DNA of 64,000 bases from Plantibacter sp050587525 (GTDB lineage Bacteria > Actinomycetota > Actinomycetes > Actinomycetales > Microbacteriaceae), in the NCBI RefSeq assembly GCF_050587525.1, contig NZ_JBOBFT010000008.1, positions 1 to 64,000 on the forward strand, read 5' to 3'. Below, piece by piece: positions 51,740-62,294 of this stretch (position 1 is the first letter of the stretch; every line of letters begins with the position of its first letter). The position numbers were made by a program, and so were the translations under genes. The notes under the pieces are model-generated. The model saw only the letters and a list, made by a program, of their open reading frames with translations, was not told the DNA's origin and made no database searches.

Positions 51740-52707
51740 ACCTCGGCACCGCGCTCATCAGCCAGAGCTCCAACTGGTACGACCCCATCCTCCGTCCGCC
51801 GATCGGCACCTGGGTCGAAGGCTTCGTGGACTTCATCACGGAGTTCTTCCGTCCGGTCTTCGACGTCATCCGCGCCGTCTTCCAGGGCCTGTACACGGGG
51901 ATCGACACGGTGCTGACCTCGCCGCCGTTCTGGGCGATCATCATCATCGCCGTGGCCATCGGCTGGTTCGTCAGGGGCTGGATCTTCGGCGTCGGAACCG
52001 CTGTCGGACTCCTCGTGATCGTGGGCGTCCAGCAGTGGGAGAACGCGATGGACACGCTCGCCCTCGTGATCGTGGCGAGCCTCATCGCGATCGTGCTCAG
52101 CGTGCCGCTCGGCATCCTCGCCGCCAAATCGAAGGCGGCCTCCGCGATCATGCGGCCGATCCTCGACTTCATGCAGACCATGCCGGCGTTCGTCTACCTG
52201 ATCCCCGCGATCATCCTCTTCCGCGTCGGCGTCGTCCCCGGAATCGTGGCGACGATCGTCTTCGCGCTCGCACCGGGAGTCCGCCTCACCGAACTCGGAA
52301 TCCGCAACGTCGACCGTGAGGTCGTCGAGGCAGGCAACGCCTTCGGAGCATCCTCGTGGCGCATCCTGCGACAGATCCAGATCCCGCTCGCGCTGCCGAA
52401 CATCATGGCCGGCGTGAACCAGGTCATCATGCTGTCGCTCTCGATGGTCGTCATCTCCGGCATGGTCGGCGCCGGCGGACTCGGTGGGGAAGTGGTCAAG
52501 AGCCTCTCCCGCATCGACATCAAGCTCGGTTCCGAAGCGGGCCTGTCGGTCGTGATTCTCGCGATCTTCCTCGACCGGCTCACCGCATCGCTCGGCACGG
52601 GACGCAAACGAACGAAGCGTGCGAAGCCCGCGGCGCCCAGCCAGCAGCCGAAGGGCGTCGACGAGCCCGCTCCGGCCGAACCGCAGGCGGTCCCGCAACC
52701 CGCCTGA
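51736..52707 (+). CDS. proW: glycine betaine/proline ABC transporter permease ProW
   Basis: A 323-residue permease. About seven membrane helices; the binding-protein-dependent transport motif is EAGNAFGASSWRILRQIQIPLALPNIMAG near residues 200-225, which contacts ProV. The N-terminal 60 residues include the amphipathic segment seen in ProW/OpuAB, and the C-terminal 35 residues are basic, then Pro/Ala-rich. The start ATG overlaps the proV stop. It is followed by proX after a 63-base gap with GAAAGGA as ribosome site. Confidence 0.95.
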   Translation: MNLGTALISQSSNWYDPILRPPIGTWVEGFVDFITEFFRPVFDVIRAVFQGLYTGIDTVLTSPPFWAIIIIAVAIGWFVRGWIFGVGTAVGLLVIVGVQQWENAMDTLALVIVASLIAIVLSVPLGILAAKSKAASAIMRPILDFMQTMPAFVYLIPAIILFRVGVVPGIVATIVFALAPGVRLTELGIRNVDREVVEAGNAFGASSWRILRQIQIPLALPNIMAGVNQVIMLSLSMVVISGMVGAGGLGGEVVKSLSRIDIKLGSEAGLSVVILAIFLDRLTASLGTGRKRTKRAKPAAPSQQPKGVDEPAPAEPQAVPQPA

Positions 52708-52770
52708 CCAGAACTCTCACCTGACGCACCCCCAATGCCCGTGCACAGCGCGGGCCGAAAGGAAACACAG

Positions 52771-53661
52771 ATGAAGCACCGCAGTCGATTCGCAGCCATC
52801 GCCGGAGGGGTCGCAGCTCTGCTCGCGATCTCCGGTTGTTCAGCAGGCGCAGCCGAGACACTCGAGAACGGTGACAAGAAGGACGTCACGATCGCCGTGT
52901 TCAGCGGTTGGGACGAAGGCATCGCAGCATCCGAGCTCTGGAAGGCCGTGCTCGAGAAGCAGGGCTACAACGTCACGCTCGAGGAGGCGGAGCCCGCACC
53001 GGTCTTCTCCGGCCTGAGCACGGGCGACTACGACCTGACGCTCGACGTCTGGCTGCCCACCACGCACAAGAGCTACATCGAGAAGTTCGGCAAGGACGTC
53101 GTCGACCTCGGCGCCTGGAACAACGACGCCAAGCTCACCGTCGCGGTGAACGAGGACGCCCCCATCACCTCGCTCGACGAGCTCGCCGACAAGGCGGACC
53201 TGTTCGACAACCGCATCGTCGGCATCGACCCGGGCGCCGGTCTCACCGAGGCCATGCAGGACGAGGTCATCCCGGGCTACGGCCTCGAGAAGATGGACTT
53301 CCTGACCTCGGGAACGCCCGCCATGCTCGCCGAGCTCAAGGCCGCCACCGACAACGGCGAGAACATCGCCGTCACGCTGTGGCGTCCGCACTGGGCGTAC
53401 GACGCCTTCCCGGTCCGCGACCTCGAGGACCCCAAGGGCACGCTCGGCAAGGCGGAGGGCATCCACAGCTTCAGCCGCACGGACTTCGACAAGGACTACC
53501 CGAAGCTCGCCGGTTGGATGAAGGACTTCTCGTTCGACTCCGAGCTGCTGTTCTCCCTGGAGAACGCGATGTTCAACTCCGGTGACACGAAGGACTTCGG
53601 TCCCGTCGTCGAGAAGTGGATGAGCGAGAACCAGGACTACGTCGACACCTTGACGAAGTAG
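52771..53661 (+). CDS. proX: glycine betaine/proline-binding lipoprotein ProX
   Basis: A 296-residue substrate-binding lipoprotein of the OpuAC family, anchored outside the membrane. The signal ends LAISGC, with the lipidated Cys at residue 23. Aromatic residues of the binding pocket lie in FSGWDEG, DVWLPTTHKSY and VTLWRPHWAYDAFPV, consistent with a Trp/Tyr cage for quaternary ammonium groups. The ATG at 52771 is chosen for the ribosome site and signal; upstream in-frame codons lack both. It is the last gene of the operon and has a terminator. Confidence 0.95.
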   Translation: MKHRSRFAAIAGGVAALLAISGCSAGAAETLENGDKKDVTIAVFSGWDEGIAASELWKAVLEKQGYNVTLEEAEPAPVFSGLSTGDYDLTLDVWLPTTHKSYIEKFGKDVVDLGAWNNDAKLTVAVNEDAPITSLDELADKADLFDNRIVGIDPGAGLTEAMQDEVIPGYGLEKMDFLTSGTPAMLAELKAATDNGENIAVTLWRPHWAYDAFPVRDLEDPKGTLGKAEGIHSFSRTDFDKDYPKLAGWMKDFSFDSELLFSLENAMFNSGDTKDFGPVVEKWMSENQDYVDTLTK

Positions 53662-53694
53662 GCGCTCCAGCACGATCGCAGCGCTGCTGCGCCA

Positions 53695-53725
53695 CGAGGC
53701 GTCCGGTCCATGACCGGGCGCCTCG
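53695..53725 (+). terminator. terminator of proVWX
   Basis: A 14-bp stem with one G-U pair (53695-53708 with 53712-53725) and a three-base loop, 33 bases after the proX stop. Confidence 0.75.
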
Positions 53726-53751
53726 CGTCGTTCCGCCCGTAGGCTGGGTCC

Positions 53752-54564
53752 ATGTCGCACACCGCAGCAGTGGGGATCGCCGTCGCCCAGTTCCGTCCGG
53801 GGACGGACCCCGAGGAGAACCTGTCCTCGATGCGCGCGCTCGCTGATCGCGCCGTGGAGCTCGGCGCGGCCGTCGTGGTCTTCCCCGAGTACTCCTCCTA
53901 CTTTCGCCCGGACATGGACGCCTCCTTCGCGGAGCACGCCCAGCCCGTCGACGGGCCGTTCGTCGAATCACTCGGACGCCTGGCGCGGACGCTCGGCATC
54001 CACGTCGTGGCCGGGCTCGTCGAACGCACCGGCATCCCGGACCACTTCGCGAACGCCCTCGTCGCGCTCGGACCCGACGGCGCGCTCGAAGCGGTCTATC
54101 GGAAGATCCACCTCTACGACGCGTTCGGGCAGCGGGAGTCGGACTGGGTCGTGCCCGGTGTCATCGCGACGCCGGAGACGTTCGCCGCTGGAGGCCTGCG
54201 GTTCGGACTGCAGACGTGTTACGACCTGCGGTTCCCTGAATCGACGAGACGCCTCGTCGATGCGGGAGCGGATGTTGTGCTCATCCCCTCGGAGTGGGTG
54301 CGCGGACCGCTCAAGGAGCACCACTGGCGCACGCTGTTGACGGCGCGCGCCATCGAGAACACGGTCTACGTCGCTGCCGCCGATCACAGTCCGCCGATCG
54401 GGGTGGGGGCGAGCATGATCGTCGACCCGATGGGCGTGCAGCTTGCCGGCCTCGGCGAGGAGGACGGGGTGATCGTCGCTCACGCGTCCACCGATCGGAT
54501 CGCGGCCGTCCGTGCCGTGAACCCCGCGCTCGAGCTTCGACGGTTCGTCGTCGCGCCGCGCTGA
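53752..54564 (+). CDS. carbon-nitrogen hydrolase (nitrilase superfamily)
   Basis: A 270-residue nitrilase-fold amidase. The catalytic triad is visible: Glu in VVVFPEYSSYF, Lys in YRKIHLYDAF and Cys in GLQTCYDLRFPE. The sequence is closest in style to the Nit/deaminated glutathione amidase branch (YRKIHLFDV-like), but the substrate is inferred only. TAGGCT at 53740-53745 ends six bases before the ATG, another probable leaderless gene. GCGCTGA occurs at the stop and is repeated twice downstream. Confidence 0.9.
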   Translation: MSHTAAVGIAVAQFRPGTDPEENLSSMRALADRAVELGAAVVVFPEYSSYFRPDMDASFAEHAQPVDGPFVESLGRLARTLGIHVVAGLVERTGIPDHFANALVALGPDGALEAVYRKIHLYDAFGQRESDWVVPGVIATPETFAAGGLRFGLQTCYDLRFPESTRRLVDAGADVVLIPSEWVRGPLKEHHWRTLLTARAIENTVYVAAADHSPPIGVGASMIVDPMGVQLAGLGEEDGVIVAHASTDRIAAVRAVNPALELRRFVVAPR

Positions 54565-54607
54565 TCGCGCTGACTGCGCTGCGCCGCGCTGACCACGGCG
54601 CCGCGCG

Positions 54608-55804
54608 TCAGCGCCCGAGCACCGCCAGCTGCTCGGCGGCTCGTTCGAGCACCTCGGTGCGTTTGCAGAAGGCGAAGCGCACGAGCGAGGCGTATGCGGG
54701 ATTCCCTGCGTCGTGGCAGAAGGCCGTGAGCGGCACGGCGACGACGCCCGCGAGCTCGGGAAGTTCTCGGCAGAATGCGGCGGCGTCCCGGTGGCCGATG
54801 GCTGCAGCGTCGGCGACGATGAAGTAGGTGCCGTCCGGACGGAACGTCGCGAAGCCGGCCCGGTCGAGACCGGCCTGAAGGAGGTCGCGTTTCGCAGCGA
54901 GCCCATCCGCGACGCCCCGGAAGTACGCGTCGGGGAGCCGAAGGCCAACCGCCATGGCCGGCTGGAACGGCGCCGCGTTCACATAGGTGAGGAACTGCTT
55001 GACGGTCGTGATCGCCGTCACCAGCTCCGGCGGCGCGGTGAGCCAGCCCACCTTCCACCCCGTCGTGTTGAACGTCTTCCCGCCGGAGGAGATCGTCACG
55101 GTGCGCGCTGCGGCCCCGGGAATCGTGGCGACGGGGATGTGCTGCACGCCGAAGACGAGGTGTTCGTAGACCTCATCGGTCACGATGACGGCGTCGTGGC
55201 GTTCCGCGAGCTCGACGACGAGTTCGAGGGTCGCGCGATCGAACACGGCGCCCGTCGGGTTGTGCGGGTTGTTGATCAGGATGACCCGGGTGCGGTCCGA
55301 AACGGCCGCGCGGAGCTCATCGTGGTCCGGCTGGAAGTCGGGCGCCCGGAGCCCGACCGTGCGGTGCCGCCCACCCGTCAGCCCGATCAATCCTCCGTAC
55401 GCGTCGTAGAAGGGCTCGAAGGTGAGGACTTCGTCGCCGGGTTCGACGAGTGCGAGCAGTGTCGCAGCGAGTGCCTCGGTCGCGCCGGCCGTGATGAGCA
55501 CCTCGCGGTCGGGATCGGGGGAGAGGCCGTAGAACCTCGCCTGGTGTTCAGCGACGGCGAGTCGGAGATCGGGGGTTCCGAGTCCAGGCGGGTACTGGTT
55601 GTCACCCCGTCGGATCGCGGCGACAGCCTCGTCGAGCACCGCTCCTGGACCGTCCTCGTCCGGAAAGCCCTGACCGAGGTTGATGGCGCCCGTGCGCTGC
55701 GCGAGCGCGCTCATCTCCGCGAAGATCGTCGCCGCGATGGCGCCTGACGCGTTCACGAGTCCTGCGCCGGCGGCGGTGCGCCGCCACGGTCCCGTCACTG
55801 CCAC
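54608..55804 (-). CDS. PLP-dependent aminotransferase (Rv0858c-like)
   Basis: A 398-residue class I aminotransferase. INLGQGFPDEDGPGAVLDEA near the N-terminus, NQYPPG, NNPHNPTGAVF, the cofactor region VTDEVYEHLVF and the PLP lysine in SSGGKTFNTTGWKVGW define the kynurenine/methionine aminotransferase branch. Mycobacterial Rv0858c, very similar in these motifs, was described as an N-succinyl-diaminopimelate aminotransferase, so this may overlap in role with the gene at 3664-4785. Start GTG 55804 has GAGG six bases upstream; GTGs at 55807 and 55798 are alternatives. Confidence 0.88.
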   Translation of the reverse strand: MAVTGPWRRTAAGAGLVNASGAIAATIFAEMSALAQRTGAINLGQGFPDEDGPGAVLDEAVAAIRRGDNQYPPGLGTPDLRLAVAEHQARFYGLSPDPDREVLITAGATEALAATLLALVEPGDEVLTFEPFYDAYGGLIGLTGGRHRTVGLRAPDFQPDHDELRAAVSDRTRVILINNPHNPTGAVFDRATLELVVELAERHDAVIVTDEVYEHLVFGVQHIPVATIPGAAARTVTISSGGKTFNTTGWKVGWLTAPPELVTAITTVKQFLTYVNAAPFQPAMAVGLRLPDAYFRGVADGLAAKRDLLQAGLDRAGFATFRPDGTYFIVADAAAIGHRDAAAFCRELPELAGVVAVPLTAFCHDAGNPAYASLVRFAFCKRTEVLERAAEQLAVLGR

Positions 55805-55877
55805 CACATGCCTCGTCTCATCGTGCCGTCGGCACGTGGAGCCGTGCCCGCCGTGCCACCACGCTAGGGCATGAGAA

Positions 55878-55919
55878 CGGGATCCCGCCGCTCGGCGACG
55901 TCGCGGGACCGATCCCGCG
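55878..55919. promoter_or_regulatory. cluster of palindromes between the aminotransferase and htrA genes
   Basis: Within the 236-base divergent gap are CGGGATCCCG (55878-55887), a perfect 10-base palindrome, and CGCGGGA-(4)-TCCCGCG (55902-55919). They look like operator sites sharing a GGGA/TCCC core. A possible htrA -10, TATACA, is at 55968-55973, leaving a leader of about 60 bases. Confidence 0.4.
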
Positions 55920-56040
55920 AGACGCGGTTCCCGCGGACCGGTGAAACGGCGGCGAAGCCGAAGGCGGTATACAGCCAGCCCAAATGAAACACACAGCTTG
56001 GCACGGGAAGCTGACTCTGCTTGGAAGGAGCAGAACCACC

Positions 56041-57894
<1,854 letters not shown>

Positions 57895-57912
57895 ACTGAC
57901 AACACCCAAGCA

Positions 57913-57945
57913 AGCGCCCGCGCGGACACGCTCCGCGCGGGCGCT
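57913..57945 (+). terminator. hairpin terminator after htrA
   Basis: A perfect 14-bp GC stem (57913-57926 with 57932-57945), loop of five bases, 18 bases after the stop. Confidence 0.8.
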
Positions 57946-58012
57946 GTCGTGGGCGGCCGACGACGAGACCCGGCTGGTAGGCTCGACCGAACGATTCACG
58001 GAGTGAAACTGC

Positions 58013-59101
58013 ATGCCGAACGACGCGACTGGGCCTGACGACCGATCGGTGCCCGGCGTCTCCTATGTGATGCCGGTACTGAACGACGTCCGTCATGTAC
58101 GGGCGGCGGTGCACAGCCTCCTCGCGCAGGACTATCCCGGACCGTTCGAGGTCACGATCGCCGTCGGACCGAGCATCGATGGGACCAACGAACTCGTCGA
58201 GGAGCTCTCTCGAGCCGATCGGCGGATCCGGGTCATCGAGAACCGCGTCGGGTCGACGCCCGCCGGTCTCAACCTCGCGATCTCCGCATCGCAGTACCCC
58301 ATCGTCGTCCGCGTCGATGCGCACTCCGAGCTGCCGACCGACTACGTGAGCAACGCGGTCGAGGCGATGCTGCGCACGGGCGCGGACAACGTCGGCGGCA
58401 TCATGGACGCGCAGGGGCGAACGAGCTTCGAGAAGGCCGTTGCGCGGGCGTACGGTTCGCGCGTCGGCCTCGGCGGCACCCCGCATCACGTCGGCGGCGC
58501 CGAAGGGCCGGCCGACACCGTCTACCTCGGCGTCTTCCGCAGGGAGATGCTCCGTCGCGTCGGCATGTTCGACGAGCGGGTCAAACGCGGTCAGGACTGG
58601 GAACTCAATCGCCGGATCAAGCAGGCGGGCGGCCTCGTCTGGTTCACCCCGCAGCTCCGCGTCGTCTACCGGCCGCGGCCCACCGTGAAAGCCCTCGCCA
58701 GACAGTTCTTCTCCACCGGTCTGTGGCGCGGCGAACTCAGTCGCAGCTTCCCCACACGCGGCACGCTGCGCTACTTCGCGCCGCCCGTCCTCGTCCTCGG
58801 GATCACGATCGGCACCCTCCTCGGCATCGCCGGGCTCGTGCAGGCGGCAATAGGCGCCACTCCGTGGCTGCTCATCGGCTTCGCCGCGCCTGTCGCGTAC
58901 GCGCTCATCGTGCTCGCCGCGAGCTTCCTCGTCACCGGTCGCGACGGGTGGCGGACGAGCCTCTGGATGCTCGTCGTCCTCCCGTGCATCCACTTCTGCT
59001 GGGGCGTCGGCTTCATCCTCGGCTATCTGACGCTCGCCAAGGACATCTCGGCGCTCAAGAATCAACGAGGGGGACCCACCGGTGTCCGATCAGCACGATG
59101 A
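58013..59101 (+). CDS. family 2 glycosyltransferase
   Basis: A 362-residue membrane-bound glycosyltransferase. The GT-A domain includes VSYVMPVLNDVRHVRAAVHSLLAQDYPGPFEV-like start, the DxD-type VRVDAHSELP, and the acceptor-site DWELNRRIKQAGG; two to three membrane helices follow (about residues 262-340). Such proteins attach sugars to lipid-linked or cell-wall acceptors at the cytoplasmic face. It opens a run of five same-strand genes that looks like a surface glycopolymer cluster. It overlaps the next gene by 20 bases. Confidence 0.88.
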   Translation: MPNDATGPDDRSVPGVSYVMPVLNDVRHVRAAVHSLLAQDYPGPFEVTIAVGPSIDGTNELVEELSRADRRIRVIENRVGSTPAGLNLAISASQYPIVVRVDAHSELPTDYVSNAVEAMLRTGADNVGGIMDAQGRTSFEKAVARAYGSRVGLGGTPHHVGGAEGPADTVYLGVFRREMLRRVGMFDERVKRGQDWELNRRIKQAGGLVWFTPQLRVVYRPRPTVKALARQFFSTGLWRGELSRSFPTRGTLRYFAPPVLVLGITIGTLLGIAGLVQAAIGATPWLLIGFAAPVAYALIVLAASFLVTGRDGWRTSLWMLVVLPCIHFCWGVGFILGYLTLAKDISALKNQRGGPTGVRSAR

Positions 59102-59897
59102 CCGACCGGTGCGTCCGCGCACCATCGCCGAACTCCGTGCCATCGCGCAGCCGCCGGAGGTGCGCAGCCGCCGCAACGCCGAGCACTGGACGGCCAACCT
59201 CTACCTGCGGGACCTCTCGCCGTACGTGACGTGGCTGCTCCTCCGTACGAGCATCAGTGCGAACGGCGTGACGGGGCTCATGATCCTCACCGGCTGGGCG
59301 ACGGCCGCGGCCCTACTCATCCCCGGCATCGGGGGAGCGGCGCTCGCGCTCGTGCTCGGTCAGACGCAGATGCTCGTCGACTGCTGCGACGGCGAGGTCG
59401 CCCGCTGGCGGCGCACATCGAGCCCGGCGGGTGCATTCCTCGACGCGGTCGGGCACTACTCCACCGAGTCCCTCGTCGCGATCGCCCTCGGCATCCGCGC
59501 CGCCGGCTGGCCCGTGGACGCCCCTGCCGACTACGGCTGGATGACGCTCGGCGTCCTGCTCGCCTTGCTCATCGTCCTGAACAAGGCCCTCAACGACATG
59601 GTCCGGGTGGCGCGGGCGAACTACGGCGCTCCGAAGCTCACCTACTCGGAAGCGGAATCGGCTCCGCGAGGCGGCGCACTCGCCCTCGCCCGCCGGGTCG
59701 CGAAGTTCCTGCCGTTCCACCGCCTCTTCCACTCGGTCGAACTCACCATGGTCATCTTCGTCGGTGCGATCGTCGGACTCTTCATCGGCGACGTCGACGC
59801 GATGCGCTGGACGCTCGCCATCCTCGTCCCACTCGCGTTCCTGACGCTCATCGGCCACTTCGTCGCCATCATGACCTCGCAGAGGCTGAAGGCGTGA
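59082..59897 (+). CDS. CDP-alcohol phosphatidyltransferase family protein
   Basis: A 271-residue integral membrane transferase with about six helices, which moves a phosphoalcohol from a CDP-linked donor. The family signature DxxDGxxAR-x8-GxxxDxxxD is present as DCCDGEVAR...GAFLDAVGH, so the fourth Asp, proposed as the catalytic base, is His. This variant may be a subgroup using another acceptor. Start GTG 59082 has GAGGGGG upstream and overlaps the preceding glycosyltransferase. Together with the TagF-like gene it may make a phosphopolyol-linked polymer. Confidence 0.87.
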   Translation: MSDQHDDRPVRPRTIAELRAIAQPPEVRSRRNAEHWTANLYLRDLSPYVTWLLLRTSISANGVTGLMILTGWATAAALLIPGIGGAALALVLGQTQMLVDCCDGEVARWRRTSSPAGAFLDAVGHYSTESLVAIALGIRAAGWPVDAPADYGWMTLGVLLALLIVLNKALNDMVRVARANYGAPKLTYSEAESAPRGGALALARRVAKFLPFHRLFHSVELTMVIFVGAIVGLFIGDVDAMRWTLAILVPLAFLTLIGHFVAIMTSQRLKA

Positions 59898-59899
59898 GC

Positions 59900-60781
59900 A
59901 TGGCCGCTCCTCAGCCGGATCGGAGTGTCGGGGTCGTCGTGCTCACGCAGGGGACCAGGCCGGACGACCTCGCCAGGGGACTTCGCAGCCTCCTCGTCCA
60001 GAGTGGCGTCGAGCTCGACATCGTGGTCGTCGGCAACGGGTGGGTGCCCGAAGGACTGCCGGAGGGCGTCGCCGGACTCGCACTCGCCGAGAACCTCGGC
60101 ATCCCGGCTGGTCGGAACCGCGGAGCGGCGAAGGTCTCGGGGGAGTTCGTGTTCTTCCTCGACGACGACGCGTTCCTGCCGGACCCCGCATTCCTGCGCG
60201 AGGCGATCGGACGGATCGATGCGGACCCCGGCATCGGCCTGATCCAGCCCCGGCTCGCCGATCCGACCGGGAAGCCCGCGCCGACGCGCTGGGTCCCGCG
60301 CACACGGGACAAGGACGCCACGCACTCGAGCGACGTCTTCTCCTGCCTCGAAGCCGCCGTTCTCCTGCCGCGGCCCGTCTTCGACGCCGTGGACGGCTGG
60401 GCAGAACCGTTCTTCTACGCTCACGAGGGCATCGAGCTCGCGTGGCGCGTCTGGGATCAGGGGAAACGCGCTTGGTACGACGGCGTCCTCGAAGCGAACC
60501 ACCCGGCGACGGAGCCGACGCGCCACGCAGACTACTACCGTCTGAACGCCCGCAACCGCGTTTGGCTCGCCCGGCGCAACCTCCCGGTGATCCTCATCCC
60601 GATCTACGTCGGCTCGTGGACCGGCATCCAGATCCTCCGCTGGTGGCGGAAGCCCGAGGCGCTGCGCCCGTGGTTCGGCGGATGGCGGGAAGGCTGGCGG
60701 ACCGCTCCAGGCGGTCGGCGGCCGATGCGATGGCGCACCGTGTGGCGGATGACGCGGGCAGGTCGTCCTCCGGTCATCTGA
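59900..60781 (+). CDS. family 2 glycosyltransferase (rhamnosyltransferase-like)
   Basis: A 293-residue GT-A glycosyltransferase. VGVVVLTQGTRPDDLARGLRSLL opens the nucleotide-sugar domain, NLGIPAGRNRGAAKVSGEFVFFLDDDAFL carries the DDD metal motif, and the C-terminal half has GWAEPFFYAHEGIELAWRVW as the acceptor region. One membrane-associated hydrophobic segment appears near residues 225-245. The ATG is preferred to GTG 59894, which overlaps the previous stop; both are possible. The end of the gene, including the stop, is duplicated in tandem. Confidence 0.87.
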   Translation: MAAPQPDRSVGVVVLTQGTRPDDLARGLRSLLVQSGVELDIVVVGNGWVPEGLPEGVAGLALAENLGIPAGRNRGAAKVSGEFVFFLDDDAFLPDPAFLREAIGRIDADPGIGLIQPRLADPTGKPAPTRWVPRTRDKDATHSSDVFSCLEAAVLLPRPVFDAVDGWAEPFFYAHEGIELAWRVWDQGKRAWYDGVLEANHPATEPTRHADYYRLNARNRVWLARRNLPVILIPIYVGSWTGIQILRWWRKPEALRPWFGGWREGWRTAPGGRRPMRWRTVWRMTRAGRPPVI

Positions 60782-60904
60782 GCAGCCTCCGGTCATCTGA
60801 GTCGTCGGCGTTGTCCTCACCTGTCGACGTCCACGGGCCGGCCGCTTCCGGCGTGATCGGACCGTGATGTGGCGCGGCTACGCTGGAACGGTGCTGGGTC
60901 TGAC

Positions 60905-62194
60905 ATGGGATTGCTGAAAGACGGGAAGCGCGCGCTCACGCTCGCGCGTGAACTGTTCGCGAACCGCAAAGCGCGGGGGGTCCTCGCGCAGAAGATCGCG
61001 GCGGCGCCCGACATCGAGCGGGGCCGATTCAAGATCGCCGTGTACTTCGCCGACGGCGCGGTGAACCTCTACCAGATCCGCCAGTGGTACAAACCGCTCG
61101 AGGAGCTCTCGAAGACGTGGCCCGTGGTGATCCTCAGCCGCGGCGCGACCGCGGCGACGCAGCTCTTCGAGGAGTCGCCCATCCCCACGGCGTACGTGCG
61201 CACGGTGGCCGCGCTCGAGCAGACGCTCGATGAGCAGGACATCCGCATCGTGTTCTACGTCAATCAGAACGCCAAGAACTTCCAGATGTTCCGGTACGGC
61301 GCCAGATGGCATGTGTTCATCAATCATGGCGAGAGCGACAAGATGTACATGACCACGAACCAGTTCAAGGCGTACGACTACAGCCTGATCGCCGGTGCCG
61401 CGGCCAAGGAACGTCTCGAGAAGGTGCTCTGGGACTACGACTTCGACAAGCGCGCCATCCAGATCGGCCGACCGCAGGCCGACCACTACTCGGGAACGCT
61501 GCCCTACACGCCGGACGACCGCACCGTCGTGCTCTACGCGCCCACCTGGGAGGGCGACCGCCCCGCAGCCGCCTACGGCTCCATCGCCTCGCACGGGGTC
61601 GGCCTCGTCGAAGGCCTCGTGGCATCGGGTCGTCACCGGGTCATCTACCGCCCGCACCCGCGCAGCGGTGTGCTCGATCCGGCGTACGCGGCAGCGAACC
61701 GACGGATCATCGCGACGATCGAGGCGGCCAACCGCACCGACCCGTCTGCGCAGCACGTGTATGACACGGGAGCCGAGCTCGGTTGGCAGCTGTCCGCCGC
61801 AGATGCCGCCGTCGTCGACATCTCCGCCATGGTCTACGACCGTCTCGCGAGCGGGAAGCCGTTGTTCATCACCCGGCCGCTCAACCCCGAGGCGGAGATC
61901 GACACGGGCGGATACCTCTCCGCGTGCGAGTGGTTGACGACGACGCAGGTTACATCGGTCGTGTCGGAAGTCGACCGTCTGCTCGAGGATCCGGAAACGG
62001 TCGCGCGCCTCCACTACTGGGTGCAGCACTACTTCGGCGACCCGACGCCAGGCGCGCCGACCCGGCGCTTCCATGAGGCCGTCGAGACGCTCATGGGGGA
62101 GTGGGAGCGTTTCGCCGCCCTGCACGCCTCGGATCCGAAGACGGCCAGGGACCCCAAGCGGAAGCCAGACGCGGACGACGACTCCGACGACTGA
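60905..62194 (+). CDS. CDP-glycerol glycerophosphotransferase (TagF-like)
   Basis: A 429-residue cytoplasmic-face transferase of the TagB/TagF family (GT-B-like fold). Landmarks are HVFINHGESDKMYMTTNQFKAYDYSLIAG, GRPQADHY, VVLYAPTWEGDR, RPHPRSGV and AAVVDISAMVYDRLASGKPLF, with the conserved His residues needed for glycerol-phosphate addition. It is expected to build or extend a polyol-phosphate (teichoic acid-like) polymer. The ATG at 60905 is chosen but has no clear ribosome site; GTG 60869 in the same frame would add 12 residues. Confidence 0.88.
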   Translation: MGLLKDGKRALTLARELFANRKARGVLAQKIAAAPDIERGRFKIAVYFADGAVNLYQIRQWYKPLEELSKTWPVVILSRGATAATQLFEESPIPTAYVRTVAALEQTLDEQDIRIVFYVNQNAKNFQMFRYGARWHVFINHGESDKMYMTTNQFKAYDYSLIAGAAAKERLEKVLWDYDFDKRAIQIGRPQADHYSGTLPYTPDDRTVVLYAPTWEGDRPAAAYGSIASHGVGLVEGLVASGRHRVIYRPHPRSGVLDPAYAAANRRIIATIEAANRTDPSAQHVYDTGAELGWQLSAADAAVVDISAMVYDRLASGKPLFITRPLNPEAEIDTGGYLSACEWLTTTQVTSVVSEVDRLLEDPETVARLHYWVQHYFGDPTPGAPTRRFHEAVETLMGEWERFAALHASDPKTARDPKRKPDADDDSDD

Positions 62195-62294
62195 CCTCGG
62201 GCCGGAGCGGCAGGTCGCGTCGCGGTCGGCTCGGGATCACCCCGTTCAGGGTGCATGGAGGTTCCGCCCAGGCGGGACCGCTAGCGTCGGTGCG

